Source: Stentor coeruleus (Eukaryota; Ciliophora; Heterotrichea; Heterotrichida; Stentoridae). Taken from it: DNA of 56,179 bases. Below are positions 18,810 to 30,600 of this stretch, in pieces. The notes beneath the pieces were generated by a model that saw nothing but the letters and a program-made list of their open reading frames with translations, was not told the DNA's origin and ran no database searches. Both the position numbers and the translations under genes were made by a program. How positions within the stretch are numbered: position 1 is the stretch's first letter; each line of letters begins with the position of its first letter. Location: the NCBI GenBank assembly GCA_001970955.1, contig MPUH01000411.1:1-56179 (forward strand), given 5' to 3'.

Positions 18810-21800
18810 TTATTTTTTCCCACTAGCTTGTTTGAAAGCATTCATAATTTTGTTACGATGCTCAATAGGGATTAGTCTACCAAGTTTCCAAACTTTAGTT
18901 ATTTCATCTTTCACTGAGTTTATTATTGGTATGTATACTACAAAAAATGTTAAAGTCACAATAAAACAATATGCTGAAGTTACCCAAATAACAGTACTAA
19001 TATAATAATTTATCGTATTAGTCATATATTCCTCATACATATCAAACAATACTTTTTCTCCATATGCTAACTCATTTTTCTTCTTAAGTATATTCATAAG
19101 GTCTGGGTTTTTTCCTAATAAAATCTGGTTTTCAAGGTCATCAACTTCATTAACAAAAGTTAAAATCCCAGCATGAAGCCCTTGAGCCAAAACCATGCAA
19201 TTTTCATCAAAACATTCACTTTTCCATATATAATTTTCATGTTCTGTTGTTTTCCCAGTATGACTCAGGTCTTCGAAAACTAAAGAATCTTCAGCAAAAA
19301 TCAACCCTTGAAGAGCATTTTGTATTTCTTGCTCAGGGGATACAGAAATCCTATATTCAGGTGTTTGGTATATATAAGAAAATGATGAATTCGCATATTT
19401 AAGTTCTTGAAGCCAAAAAAAAGCTGCATTTGTGTTGTAAGTCCTAAGCCCTGACATGTTAACAAGTTTAGGTTTAATCCTTAAAATACTTCCAAAATTC
19501 GTATAAGCAAAATAATAGAAGAAAATAAATAATCCCATTGAAATAACATAATATAATGAGATTCTAAAAAGTATATGATGCCATTTTTTCTTCATTTTTA
19601 TGTTCTTTCTACTTGCTAACGACTTGAACTTCTGCCCTTCTTCCCTTGTATCCATTTCAATCCCATGGGTCATTTCAAGTCTTTCCTCACATCTAGTTTT
19701 CATTTCTTGTACTAAATCTAAAGGTAACAAATAAAAAAGTCTCCAAACTGTCCCATTTGACTTTTCTACAGAAAAAAGAGTAGGAATCAATACTGCAACA
19801 AAACATAAAATCATTAACACTATAGCACTTAAAGCTAATAATAAAACTATCATCAAAATATTGTCAGTTATTTTTTCTTGTTCTCTTGTAAAAATCCCTA
19901 TTGACGAGTTCACAGCTTTTAAACTTTCCCCTAAACCATTACGGTATATATAAAAAAGGTCATCATTCAATGAATTAATATCTTTTATATCTGTTAATTG
20001 TAACAAAGAAGCTCGAGCTATAAAATTTTTCATTACATCCATAAGATTTTCTTCAAAGACCTTTGTTGTGTTATGGTTTATAAGGTCCCATGTTGAAAAT
20101 TTTTTGTTGTTGTAAATATCTTTAGTTTTTGAGTCCCATTCTGAGATTTTGTTTTCAATATTTTCGACTATAGTTTTATACATGTTTATATCTTCTAACA
20201 TAGTTTGTTTTATATAAATCTCATCATAAGCTTCTTTTCCATAGTTTGTTAGTTCTAAACTTCTTGCAAAAATTGTTAGATTAGACATAATAACACGTCT
20301 TTCTGATAAATCTTTGATTATTATTGTACTGATATAAGTTTGGGATATAAGTTTTAAGTATATTATCATAGCGATAGCAGCAATATTGACAATAAGTATC
20401 TAAAATAATTCTTACGGTTAGGAAAAATGCTATTTTGAAACTTTTCATTGAAGCCGTCACACCTGAAAGCAAAGATTGAGCTTCTAGACTGGATGTAAAA
20501 CTAGCATTTGAACTTTGTGCTGAACTAGCCACACTAGCCCCTGATCTTTTTACTTTTAATTCTTCATCTTCACCATTTTCCTCATTATTTTCCTCATCTT
20601 TTTTCCTTAACATACTTGATTGTAAATCTTTCAAGTCCATTATTTCCCCAACTTCAGCTTTGCTTTCCGGTTTATCATTTTCTTCTAAAGATTCATGTGT
20701 TTTTCCTTTAGCAGGACCTTTAACAACAGCTGCATCTTTAGCTTTGCCTGCAGATGATTTCCCAGCTTTGAAATCAGTTTCGTTTATATAAAATATTTGT
20801 GCTTCAATATTAAACTTTACATTCAAGTTTTTTTTAATCGAAGTCAATTTAAGAATTCCTTTTTTCAAAGGTCCTGAAGATATAGGTTTATTAATAGGTA
20901 AAAACTTAGTTTCACTTAAATCTGAAAAACTTCTAGCTTGTTGAGTATTCCATGAATTGATTTCTTCAAGATTATCACTAGCTAAAATAAACTTGAAAAT
21001 AAATGAATTGATTTTTATATCAACAAATTTCATTGACACATAATTCACTGTTTGAGGAATCATGTATTTAAATGAATCTGAAATATTTTGATTTTTCATG
21101 AATTTGTTTATTTCTTTTATTACTGAACTTAATTGACAACCTTTAAGATTAGTTTCTTTGTCTGAGTATCCGACTAATATAGCAAAACCTTTAGTTCCAG
21201 CAAGGATTGTATCCCCATCATATAGGATAATTTCTCTAATTAGATGGGTTTTTTTTACTCCAGCTAGGAAAAATGGACAGTCATTTAAAGCTACACAGCG
21301 TATTTGAAGATAAATTTCTACTAAAAAACCTAAGGAGTCTATGAAGTAGTTTAAAAATGGAATATCTACTGAGGTTGTTTGTGAGTTTATAAGGAATTTT
21401 GCTAAAGCTTTGTTATGAATACGGTTTATGTTCATTGGTGGGGGGATAAAATTGGAGATGTTCATAGAAATAGCGAAATTCTCACTGATACGGAGGATTT
21501 CACTAGCTGGGCGATTTATGCTGCTGATATTTCCAAGGTTTTCTCTTTCTCCTGAGATTATTATGATACCGTTGCTGTCGTCAAAGTAGTTAAATTTATC
21601 GTAGTTACCAACTGTTCGCATTTCTTGTTGTTTTTTTTCATGTTCAGCTTTGCTTAGAAGCTCGTTACCTTTGATATTATCGTTATAAACTTCAAGTAAA
21701 AAAGTTCCGTATAGTTTAAGAGCTAGTTGATTGTTTGGATATTGTGATGTTAATTTTTTTAGTATTTTTTTGCATTTTTTTAAGTTGTCATGGAGTTTGT

Positions 21801-23325
21801 AAGCTATTTTTTCCAAATTGCCAACATTAGGTTTTTCTGAGCTTAGTTCTTTCCAAAACTCAAATTGCAACTGGCATGTTTTTTTATCTTGTTTTGTCGC
21901 TTGTTCATAAATCTGCCTGAATTTGACAAAATCGACATCTTCTAAATAGTTGTTTGAAAAATCATCAATAAGCCTACAATATTTATAATACAAAAAGCTC
22001 CCTTCAATATCCCACATTGAAGATGTCCCTGAAAGTTTTACCCTAGCTAGTCCTTCATCTTTCAATAAACTAAAAGCAAATATAAATTCCCATACCGCAA
22101 GCATATTACTAGACTTAAACCTTTTCTTCATATACTTAAATACCATAAATATCTCATTTTGTAATTTTATCCTTTCAGTTTCCTTTTCTTCTTCTTTTGT
22201 AACCTTAATAAACTCTTCCGAATAGTTTCTAATCAATAATTCACACTTGTATATATTATCCAAACTTATAATTTTCTTATTAAACTCCCTAGCAATATAT
22301 TCTTTTCTTCTATTCAATAAATCCCATTGTATAATAAGCAAACAAGGGCTTACAAATACGATAAGAACAAAAATCATAGTACTATTTTCCAAAATTTTTG
22401 AAAACAACTCAACTAGTGACACCCACATTAAAAGCAAAAAGGCTGATGAGTGGGTAAAATTAGCGAAAACTTGATAAAAAGGGAGATAATAAGAATACAA
22501 CCCCCAAAGGCTTAATCCTATAAGTAATGCTATTAAAAGGTGTATTGCATTTTGCACATTCTGTAAATAAAAGTGACTAAAAACTAAAACTGTTGATAAT
22601 AAAAGCTTTAAAGTTTCAATCTTACTATGTGCTCTTGAGAAAATAAACGATGAGGACTTTGTTAAAAATTGCTGATATTGGAATGTATTTTCAATAAGCG
22701 CCAAGAATATTAGAATAGCTAAAAAAATGATACTACAAATGCCAAGATAAGGAATTGGAAGGGTGATCGAGTCATTATTCCCATATTCTTCTACTGAGCC
22801 GATTATTTCAAATTTTTGAACTGCTGTGAAAATACATAAGAATGGGATAAAACTCAGATTTGTAATAAAAGATAACCCTGTAGTTAGAGTGAGTTTATAG
22901 TTTTGGATATCAAAAGCTAGTTTTTTTACAGATTTTATAAACAGTAGCACTAGAGAAAAGAACGGAATTAAAGTTAAAGATAAGGCAATAAAGTAACATG
23001 GCATCCCTAGGTTGAGTTTTACTAATAAAAAATCTCCTCTTGCTATACTTACTATATCGGAAAATAGTTTAAAAGAACTCCAGTCTGAAACATGTGGGGG
23101 AAAGACTAGGCTGATTAGTTGTAGGCTGTATAGGATCATATTACATGAATGATAAAGTTTTTGACGTTGTTTTGAATACTGGCGAACTTGCATGCTCGAA
23201 GATTTGTATTGGGCGTAGAAAATATCGAAAAATGCATGTAGCAGTCTTCTTAGGAACTCAGAAAATCTTTGTGACTTTGATTTTTCGTCTGTGAAATAAA
23301 GCTTGTTTTCTTCTTTTTCTGCCAT
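18810..23325 (-). CDS. Tmc-family multi-TM protein with PAS-like domain, two exons
   Basis: Exons 23325-20416 (970 codons) and 20399-18810 join across a 16-nt intron into 1,499 aa. The N-terminal third has about ten hydrophobic segments. A helical region follows with the 'YPNNQLALKLYGTFLLEVYN' block common in ciliate tiny-macrocysts (TmcB/TmcC) proteins, then a PAS-like domain (about 595-800) with 'NRPASEILRISENFAISMNISNFIPPP'. An acidic low-complexity linker leads to a TM helix created by the splice (about 965-985), an extracellular-type stretch, two to three more TM helices and a basic tail. Tmc proteins are a large ciliate family of possible sensory or mechanosensitive membrane proteins; the role is not established. 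Confidence 0.85.
20400..20415 (-). other. 16-nt spliceosomal intron (Tmc gene)
   Basis: The minus-strand sequence is GTAAGAATTATTTTAG. It is one base longer than the others, so removing it shifts frame and links two overlapping open frames. The join falls inside a membrane helix (AFFLT then ILIVNIAAIAMIIYL), supporting it. A is at position 10. Confidence 0.9.
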
Positions 23326-24098
23326 AGTTGTTTTATTTTATTTAAACTTTTGAGAGTTAGGAGTGTAAAGGATTGTGTGAGAAGATTGTATTGATAAGGT
23401 GTTGAGAATAAGGTACTTGATGTGAGATTGAGTTTGCGATTAAATCTGAAAGGTTGAGAAATGGTTTTTAAGTGGGAAATTAGGTGAGGGTTTTAGATTT
23501 AGATTTATGGGAGGAGCTGGAGAATTTTTGAATGGAAATGATAAGTTTTGTAAAGATTTTAGGTCAATGATTAAATGAAGGATTGATGTAGAATTGTGAT
23601 TTTATAGTTGTGGATGAATAATGGAGAGTGATTTGAAAACTGGTTTTTGGTTAATTATGTGATTGTAAAGGATTTTTGTGGTTTAGGGGTATATTTTTGT
23701 ATAAAATTAACTTAAAAAAAATGCAACCGAATAAACTAAAGCATACACAAATCTTTAAAATATACTATAAATCTTATATTAAATCAGCTATAATCATTTA
23801 GCCACATAAAAATGCGTCCTGCAAAAACTCTTACAAGAAAATTATTAAATTTCATTAGCATTAAATTAAATACTAAATTTTATAACACAAACATATCACT
23901 CCTAATTTCCCCTTAAAAATCCCTCTATCAAAAAATCAATACCACTACAAAATCAATACCATATAATCATATCATTAAAAATATCCTGAATCCCATATCC
24001 AAAAACAATACCAAAAAAAAAAATACAATTCTCTTTCCTCAACGTCAAACTCTCCTCAATACCTAAATCTTTTTTTCCCTATACTAAAATATAATAAT
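23326..24098. other. Divergent intergenic region with sharp strand-composition switch
   Basis: This holds the promoters of the Tmc gene (left) and a small plus-strand gene (right). By hand count, 23341-23460 has 36 G and 4 C, while 23941-24060 has 2 G and 32 C. The change occurs near 23700. No gene or RNA seen. Confidence 0.75.
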
Positions 24099-24476
24099 AT
24101 GAAAAACCAAATCCACATATCAAAAATCCTCGAAACCAAAAAACAACTTCATCTAATTCAAAGACAATTCCAAACCTTCCTTCATTCTAAATCCCCACAG
24201 CCTCGTTCATCTACCCCAACAATAAAAACACTTACCTCATCGCCAATAAACTCCCGAATCCAAACAAGTCCTTGTGAAAAATCCACAACCCCAATCCGAT
24301 TCTATAAACTTCTCTTAAACTCAAATCAGCCAAAAAAATCATCACGTTCCACATCTGTGAATAATACATTAACAAAACATAAAAATAAATATTACAAGAC
24401 TTCAGAAAAAATGATATGTATGTTCCCTCCAGCATTAAAATCAATGATCCCAAAGGGAAATCGTAAAATAATATAA
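24099..24476 (+). CDS. Hypothetical small basic protein, 125 aa
   Basis: I do not recognise it. It is Ser/Thr/Pro/Lys-rich and looks disordered, with several SP/TP sites, a Gln/His-rich N-terminus and a basic end (PKGNRKII). ATG at 24099 to TAA. It lies 4 nt from the stop of the convergent gene, so the two 3' ends must overlap. The alternative reading on the other strand (24232-24453) looks like a shadow: it has no plausible composition and would overlap this frame completely. Moderate confidence that it is real. Confidence 0.5.
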   Translation: MKNQIHISKILETKKQLHLIQRQFQTFLHSKSPQPRSSTPTIKTLTSSPINSRIQTSPCEKSTTPIRFYKLLLNSNQPKKSSRSTSVNNTLTKHKNKYYKTSEKMICMFPPALKSMIPKGNRKII

Positions 24477-24480
24477 TAAT

Positions 24481-25479
24481 TTATGTTAAACTTAAAAACT
24501 TTTTAGAGCTAACATTAGGCAATATTATATTGCTATTTGCCCGTTTATGTTTAGGTTTTAAAGAATTTAAGCTTTGGATTGGGTAGTAAAAAGGAGGACT
24601 TAAGCTTCTTCTAAGAAGTATTTCAGTATATGAGCATTGATGTTTTTGTTTTTCTTGTATTTTTAAAGGCCGGTCTATAAGTAAATTTGTATGTCCAGAT
24701 CGGATTTGATAGTTTTTTAAATTGATAAGAAAAAGATTACCTTTTGGGTCTTGGATCCAGTCAGCACTTAAAGATAAAAGCTTTGAGTATTTATCTGAAA
24801 AGTAGTATTTTTCTAGTAAATTCGCCAGGTACTGCATTTTTATATCAAGTTCAGGCATGTCGTTTACTAATGTACATGAAACTTGGTCCATTTTCTTGAT
24901 GATGTATGAATTCCTATCAAGCTCAGGGTCGATTTTAGCTAATACAACATTAGAAAATATGCTTTTTTTCAATGTTGGGTGTTCGTAAACGTTTTTATTT
25001 GTTTTTTTCAAACTCATTTTCCTACAGTAACCCTTGCTTGCATCATAAAAACAACGATATATTGACACATTCCAACTACTTGGGATGTATCTTTGTAAAA
25101 TCTGGTCTTTTCCTGCACCTTGTAAACGATTCCATAAATCAATGCATTCAAAACTCCGGAATAAAATTTTACTTGTGTCTTTACCTGAGGATCCTGAAAT
25201 TTTACTTACGGCGATTGGGTATTTAGACTTCATTTTTACAAGGTCTTCAAAGAAATTTATAGAGTCTAGAAATGTTTGACGGGATATGTTGTGCTTTACT
25301 AGAAGTTCACCAGTTTCATAGTTTGTACATAATAAAGAAATCCCGTCTGTGTTAAAACCTGAGATAAATGTCTCTGGGATACCTAGGTAGAGGACTTTTT
25401 TCTTGGAAAGTTCTAAGAGGACTTCAAAAAAGTTAAGCTCAAATTTGTATAGCTTGGACTTTGAGTCACTTTTTAGCAT
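24481..25479 (-). CDS. Hypothetical protein, 332 aa, C-terminal TTL/ATP-grasp-like resemblance
   Basis: No firm family. The middle holds 'DQILQRYIPSSWNVSIYRCFY' and, later, 'SADWIQDPKGNLFLINLKNYQI', a pattern reminiscent of ATP-grasp/tubulin-ligase-like or other nucleotide-binding folds, but I cannot identify catalytic residues. No membrane segments or signal peptide. The C-terminal 60 residues are basic and Ser-rich. ATG at 25479, TAA at 24481, intronless. Convergent with the small gene at 24099-24476. Confidence 0.7.
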   Translation of the reverse strand: MLKSDSKSKLYKFELNFFEVLLELSKKKVLYLGIPETFISGFNTDGISLLCTNYETGELLVKHNISRQTFLDSINFFEDLVKMKSKYPIAVSKISGSSGKDTSKILFRSFECIDLWNRLQGAGKDQILQRYIPSSWNVSIYRCFYDASKGYCRKMSLKKTNKNVYEHPTLKKSIFSNVVLAKIDPELDRNSYIIKKMDQVSCTLVNDMPELDIKMQYLANLLEKYYFSDKYSKLLSLSADWIQDPKGNLFLINLKNYQIRSGHTNLLIDRPLKIQEKQKHQCSYTEILLRRSLSPPFYYPIQSLNSLKPKHKRANSNIILPNVSSKKFLSLT

Positions 25480-26436
25480 TTTAGGAAATATAATGTTTAG
25501 GATGAGAATAATATTTGACAGTATGATTTTATTGATGAAAAATGAGTTTTATGAGATTTTTTTGTTTGAAAAATGTGGATCAGATGCTGGTTTTTGTAGT
25601 TTTGGTAGACAATTTTTTATTAAGAGGTTTATATAAAAATTGTGAGGTTAAGTATAGATGTGTTAATTTTTTTATGGATAATATTTGGGTTTTTTAGATA
25701 AGGATTATTGGAATATATCTGAGTTAGCTATTTTTTCTCTATGTGCATAAATAAAAAAATTATAAAATTTTTAAGATCTATATTATTCTAGCTAAAGCTA
25801 CTATATTTATTAAAGAATATCATAGTATTTTTGAAGTTTTTTTATTTTGATTTCTTAAGCTAGAAGCAAGCAATTTGCATTTTTTTCAGCATTCTATATT
25901 TGATTTTTTATAAATTGTATCCTTTCTAATTATAGCATGTTTTTGGCAATTTCATAGGCACTTCAAATTTAAATCAGCTCATGAACAAGTCATTTTTCTC
26001 TGACAGTTAGGGCAACACCTATTAATGATAAATGTACCTTTTCTATAAAATACTGCACACATTCCTATAATGATTTTTCCCCTTTCAATATTTTTTTTCA
26101 TAGTTTCTGATTTATAGTAATTTAAAACAAGCATATAATTTTCTTGAAATTCCATAACGTTAAGATATTATTATTATTTTTATATGAAACTTTGCTGATT
26201 CATCGTTATTCATCAAATAATTTATATCAAACAAATCTAATGTATTCTTTCCAATAGTACCTGCTTAGAATATTCCAGGAGTAACAATCATTTCTAAATC
26301 CAGTAGAAAATCATAAAAATTAACATAATTTAATATGTTTTTATATTTAATAACTAGATTGATTTTTTTATATAATTTGACTTTAAAAATATATACTATA
26401 ATAAGAAAACTTTCTGCTTCTTAATATTTTATACAA
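25480..26436. other. Intergenic, 957 nt, nothing identified
   Basis: This is very AT-rich between two minus-strand genes. I checked for frames bridged by 15-nt introns and for tRNA-like boxes and found none I can support. Confidence 0.5.
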
Positions 26437-27261
26437 TTAGTTTATTCCAAATACATCTACTAAACCTGTATTAGTTCTTCTTTTCCTTTTTGAAGTTATA
26501 GGCTCCAATGTTAATATACTTTCCGAAGCTGTTTGAGGAGTTCCATCAGCAAGTGAGCCTATTCTTACAGTTGCATGTGGTATTTCAACAGTCATACATC
26601 TTTTCGCAGTTTTCGGAACCACTCTATATTTCGGTAAAATAAATTTCTTATAAGCATATTTTGTAACAAGAATATAACTTATAGTTAACCCACTATGAAG
26701 AACTGTACTAAATATAACAAGTGCAGGTCCATCACTAGCACATATTTTTGGAGTTTCCCCATTTATTTCTTCATCTGAGCAATCATCTTTAAAATTCGCC
26801 TCTGTAATAGAAAACCATATAATACATGCTAAACAATGACTTACACATGATATTATAGCGAATACTATAGCTAATTTTAATAAATCCTTTTTCTTAAGTA
26901 TTCCCCATATAGTGTAAAACCATAAGGCTAAAAATGATAATGATATCACTTCAAAAGCTATATAAAAAGCCATGGCTTTAAAAAGGTTTGTAAATAACTT
27001 GCATAATGATGACATTGATTTCTCATGGGTATCTTTATAAATTTCACAATAGCTTAAAGATAATGAATAATAAGACATGCTGTTCTGTGTTTCACTAGCA
27101 TTTAATGAACCTTGAAAGCTAGTACCGAAAAATGACCCATAAACCCATAATTTTGTTGCCATAGATGAAACAATGAAAACAAAGATTAGGATTTGAAGGA
27201 GACAAAAGGAATAAAGCCAAGTTCTTGTTTTAAATTTCCCAACAAAAGTATCACCATACAT
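26437..27261 (-). CDS. Four-TM protein with claudin-like topology
   Basis: 274 aa. Four hydrophobic helices lie at about residues 15-40, 95-118, 127-152 and 178-200. A large first loop (about 40-90) with a serine/tyrosine-rich stretch and two Cys resembles the loop layout of claudin/PMP22-type tetraspans, but the claudin W-GLW-C-C signature is not there. The cytosolic C-terminus (about 205-274) is basic and Thr/Ser-rich. Function unknown. ATG to TAA, no intron, 434 nt downstream of the dynein gene. Confidence 0.7.
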   Translation of the reverse strand: MYGDTFVGKFKTRTWLYSFCLLQILIFVFIVSSMATKLWVYGSFFGTSFQGSLNASETQNSMSYYSLSLSYCEIYKDTHEKSMSSLCKLFTNLFKAMAFYIAFEVISLSFLALWFYTIWGILKKKDLLKLAIVFAIISCVSHCLACIIWFSITEANFKDDCSDEEINGETPKICASDGPALVIFSTVLHSGLTISYILVTKYAYKKFILPKYRVVPKTAKRCMTVEIPHATVRIGSLADGTPQTASESILTLEPITSKRKRRTNTGLVDVFGIN

Positions 27262-27695
27262 TTATATTTAAAGTTCAAGGCTAGTTATAAGGAATTTCTG
27301 TGACAATTTAAATTCCTTTAATCATTCTATGCTAAAAAATAGGATAGCTTTTACTTTGAGTTGGTATTCATATAGACTACCCTTTACAAATTATTTAGAA
27401 TACAATTCAATACCTATTGTGATAGAAAAACACTTAAAAAAAAAAATACAAAAATTTAAGGAATGCGTATAGTGTATATTTTATAATAATTCCAATATCC
27501 CTACAAACAACAACAATAAAGCCATCCTTATATAAAATATTTCACCACTCCATCAAAACCTAAAATCTACTTACAAAACATTCTTACGAAAATTTTTATT
27601 TTCCTTAAATATCTTTCTTAAAATTACATTATCTTCTTCACAAAAACCTCTAATCAAATATCACCTAACTTAATCCACAAATTTTAAAAAAAATA
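27262..27695. other. Intergenic downstream of dynein gene
   Basis: AT-rich. The right half is C-rich/G-poor on the plus strand. No gene seen. Confidence 0.5.
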
Positions 27696-30600
27696 TTAAT
27701 CATCTAGTTGTGTTAATAAAGCTACACCTCTTTTAACCCAATGATTAGGGTCAATTTCTGTAGCTAAACTAATAAACATGACAAAATTAGTCGAATGTCC
27801 AGTTGTGCTCAATTCTCCTCTACGGACACTTGTTTTATATAAAGGGCAACTATAATGCTTAAATTCAATAATATCAACAGTAGGTTTAATCCATATCATC
27901 GGACAATCAGTAAAAAGTCTTTTTGGTCTTGACTCAGCAAGTTTTCCTTTTTTCTTACTCCACCTAGCACCTTCTAAGAAAAGTCCTTTAACAAGCACCC
28001 CATCTTCAGGTTTTTCAGGATTTTCATCATTAATAATATCAAAATTAATCTGAACTTCATCAATAGGAATTGTATACTTCCTCGCATAATTCTGTAAAGC
28101 TCCAGTCAAAAAGCTCTGAGTAAAAAAGAACCTTGAAATCTCATAAACCGCTGGAGACCCATGCATAAGCCAATTTTTGAAAAAATCTAACCTTTGTTTT
28201 AAATCTCCAATATAACTACCTAAAGGTTTCAATGAAGGGTAACTAACATCTTGCCAAGCTTTAGGTACTTTACCATCAAATAACATACGTAATGTAAGTT
28301 CAATAGCCCCTGACATAGGTATCATCCCTTTAATAGCTTTCAAAAGATCTTGTAACGTTGACTTAATCGTCCTTGACAAATTATTAAACCTAAATATTTC
28401 TTGAGTAAGGACAGTATTCATAGATTCATTATATGAAGGAGGATATTTTTTCTGAGCAGCCTCTTCATCAAATACTTCAGGTGGGTCAGCTAAAATCCCT
28501 TCAGCAATTTTAGTAACAATACTTTCTAAAGATACACTTCCTCCACCACCTCCACCCGAAGATTGAGTTAAAAGCATAGAATCAAATATTGAAACTGCTT
28601 CATTTTGGTTTTTTGTAATATCAGCATTAGTATGAAAACCAAATATCCCTGGTGGGCTGAAATTAGGCATGTTTTCTATATGGTTAATATAATCTTGATA
28701 CTCACCAGTAGGTGGAGCAAAATACTCTGTTATACCAGCGAATTTATAAATATCTTTGAAAATGCTTTCATTATAATAATCTATAAGTAATGTCATTATA
28801 AGCCTTCGATCTTTATCATCAGTTACACGACCACCAAAATTACATTCACCAGTTAAGTAAAGAAGTGCTTCGAATGGTATTTTGTCGTATTGATTTAAAA
28901 GCAATTGAAGCTGTTGGACTGAAATTCTTAGATCGCTTTCTGAAAACTCATAAGGTATATTCCACCCTAGGGCACCATAAAGTCTACGTTCTTGAATCAC
29001 AGCATTAAAAAAACATAAGCCGTAAAGAAGTTTTTTCCATTCTTTTTCTTTTTTACAACCATTGAAAAAATGTGGGTCAGCTATGAAATCTTTCATAAAA
29101 CTTCCATATAAGTTAGCTTTAAGTCCTTTAGGAGGTTCATTAGTCATTTTCATACCATTTTGTAGAAGAGTTACGGGAAATCTTGGGGATGGATATGATG
29201 TTAACCATAAACGGAAATCTCGACCTGGACCTTTACCTTCAGGGGATATGGTTTGGACAATATATTCAAGTCTTGGCATCCAACTATCAGCAAGATGACA
29301 ATTCATAAGTAAAACCCAATCTCCTGTTTCTAATGAGGAATTTATGTTTTCTTCAGCATATTTCCCTTGACCTTGACCTAAAGATCTGATTATAAGATTT
29401 TTTCTTTTACTATCAGCAAAAGTTTTTAAAGTCCTAAACGGGTCTGATCCTGGGCTTAGAATGAATATTAAAGGAGCATTTCTACTTGAATCTTTATATA
29501 TATCTTTCATTTTTAATGGAGTATTAGTTGTAAACTCACGGCCTAGACGATTTGCCACAAACTCTGTTACAGCAGCGACAACTGAATCTAAACGTAAACA
29601 TCTGTATATTAAAAGCTTTTCAAAGTCACTTAGATATTTCCCCCATTTTCCAGGAAGTTCGGATTCATAGATTTTAGGGTGTTCGAAAACAGTTTTCCAA
29701 TCATTGATTCTGGATTTGAAGTCTTGATGGAAACCTGAGAATTTTTCTAAGTCGCTAAGTCTACAAAACTCAGCCCAAGCTTTATCAGACAACCATATTT
29801 CATCAGGTTTTTCAGGTAGTTTTTCATCAAGACCAATACCTCCTGTCATTAAAAACCTCAAAGCTTTTGTGTCAAGTTCTTTATCATATTCCATAAATTT
29901 CAACGTCAAATTAAAAGCAAAAAGTAGTCGATCTTTTTCAAATAGTGACCTACAAATGTTTACATATAAAGATCTGGTGAAATGTTTTTTCAAATTAAGT
30001 AATCGGGTTTCTAAAACATCAGAAGTTTCACTTTCTCTTATTGATCTGACAAAAAGGTTATTGAAAAAATCTAATGAATATTGATACATAGGGTCTATAT
30101 TCCCAAGTTCGGTAATACAAAAGAATAATAATGACATACAATCAGAAAATGGTTTATATTCCATTCTTGTTTTATCGATTTTTTCTTCAGTTACTTTAGC
30201 ATTTGCTTGCTCAACTTCGATTTGATTTGAAACAACTTTTGATTGGGAAAGAACTTGAATAGCTTCATCGTCATCGAGGATATTACCAGATGATGTACTC
30301 ATTATATGAAGGATTTTGTCTTGGATTTGCTTTTGTTTTTTCTGGTTTTCAGCGGTTTGGATAATCAGATGCTCTTTGGTCCTGGCAAGTTCTGGTTGTT
30401 CTTCAGCGACAACTGTTGCTAGGAGTTGATCTGCAAGACCTTCAGGGGTTATCATAAAGTTTAGTAATGTAACTTTAGTTGATAATTCAGGCATGTAATG
30501 CGGATTTCTTAGTCTTGTTGTTATATAAAATCTGAACTCTTTATTATATTCAACATTAGATTCACCTAATCTTAATATATTCTTAACTACTTGTTTCAGT

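Noticed and set aside
24232..24453. 73-codon minus-strand frame overlapping the small gene
   Set aside because: Entirely antisense to the plus-strand frame that has better start context and ciliate-like basic composition.
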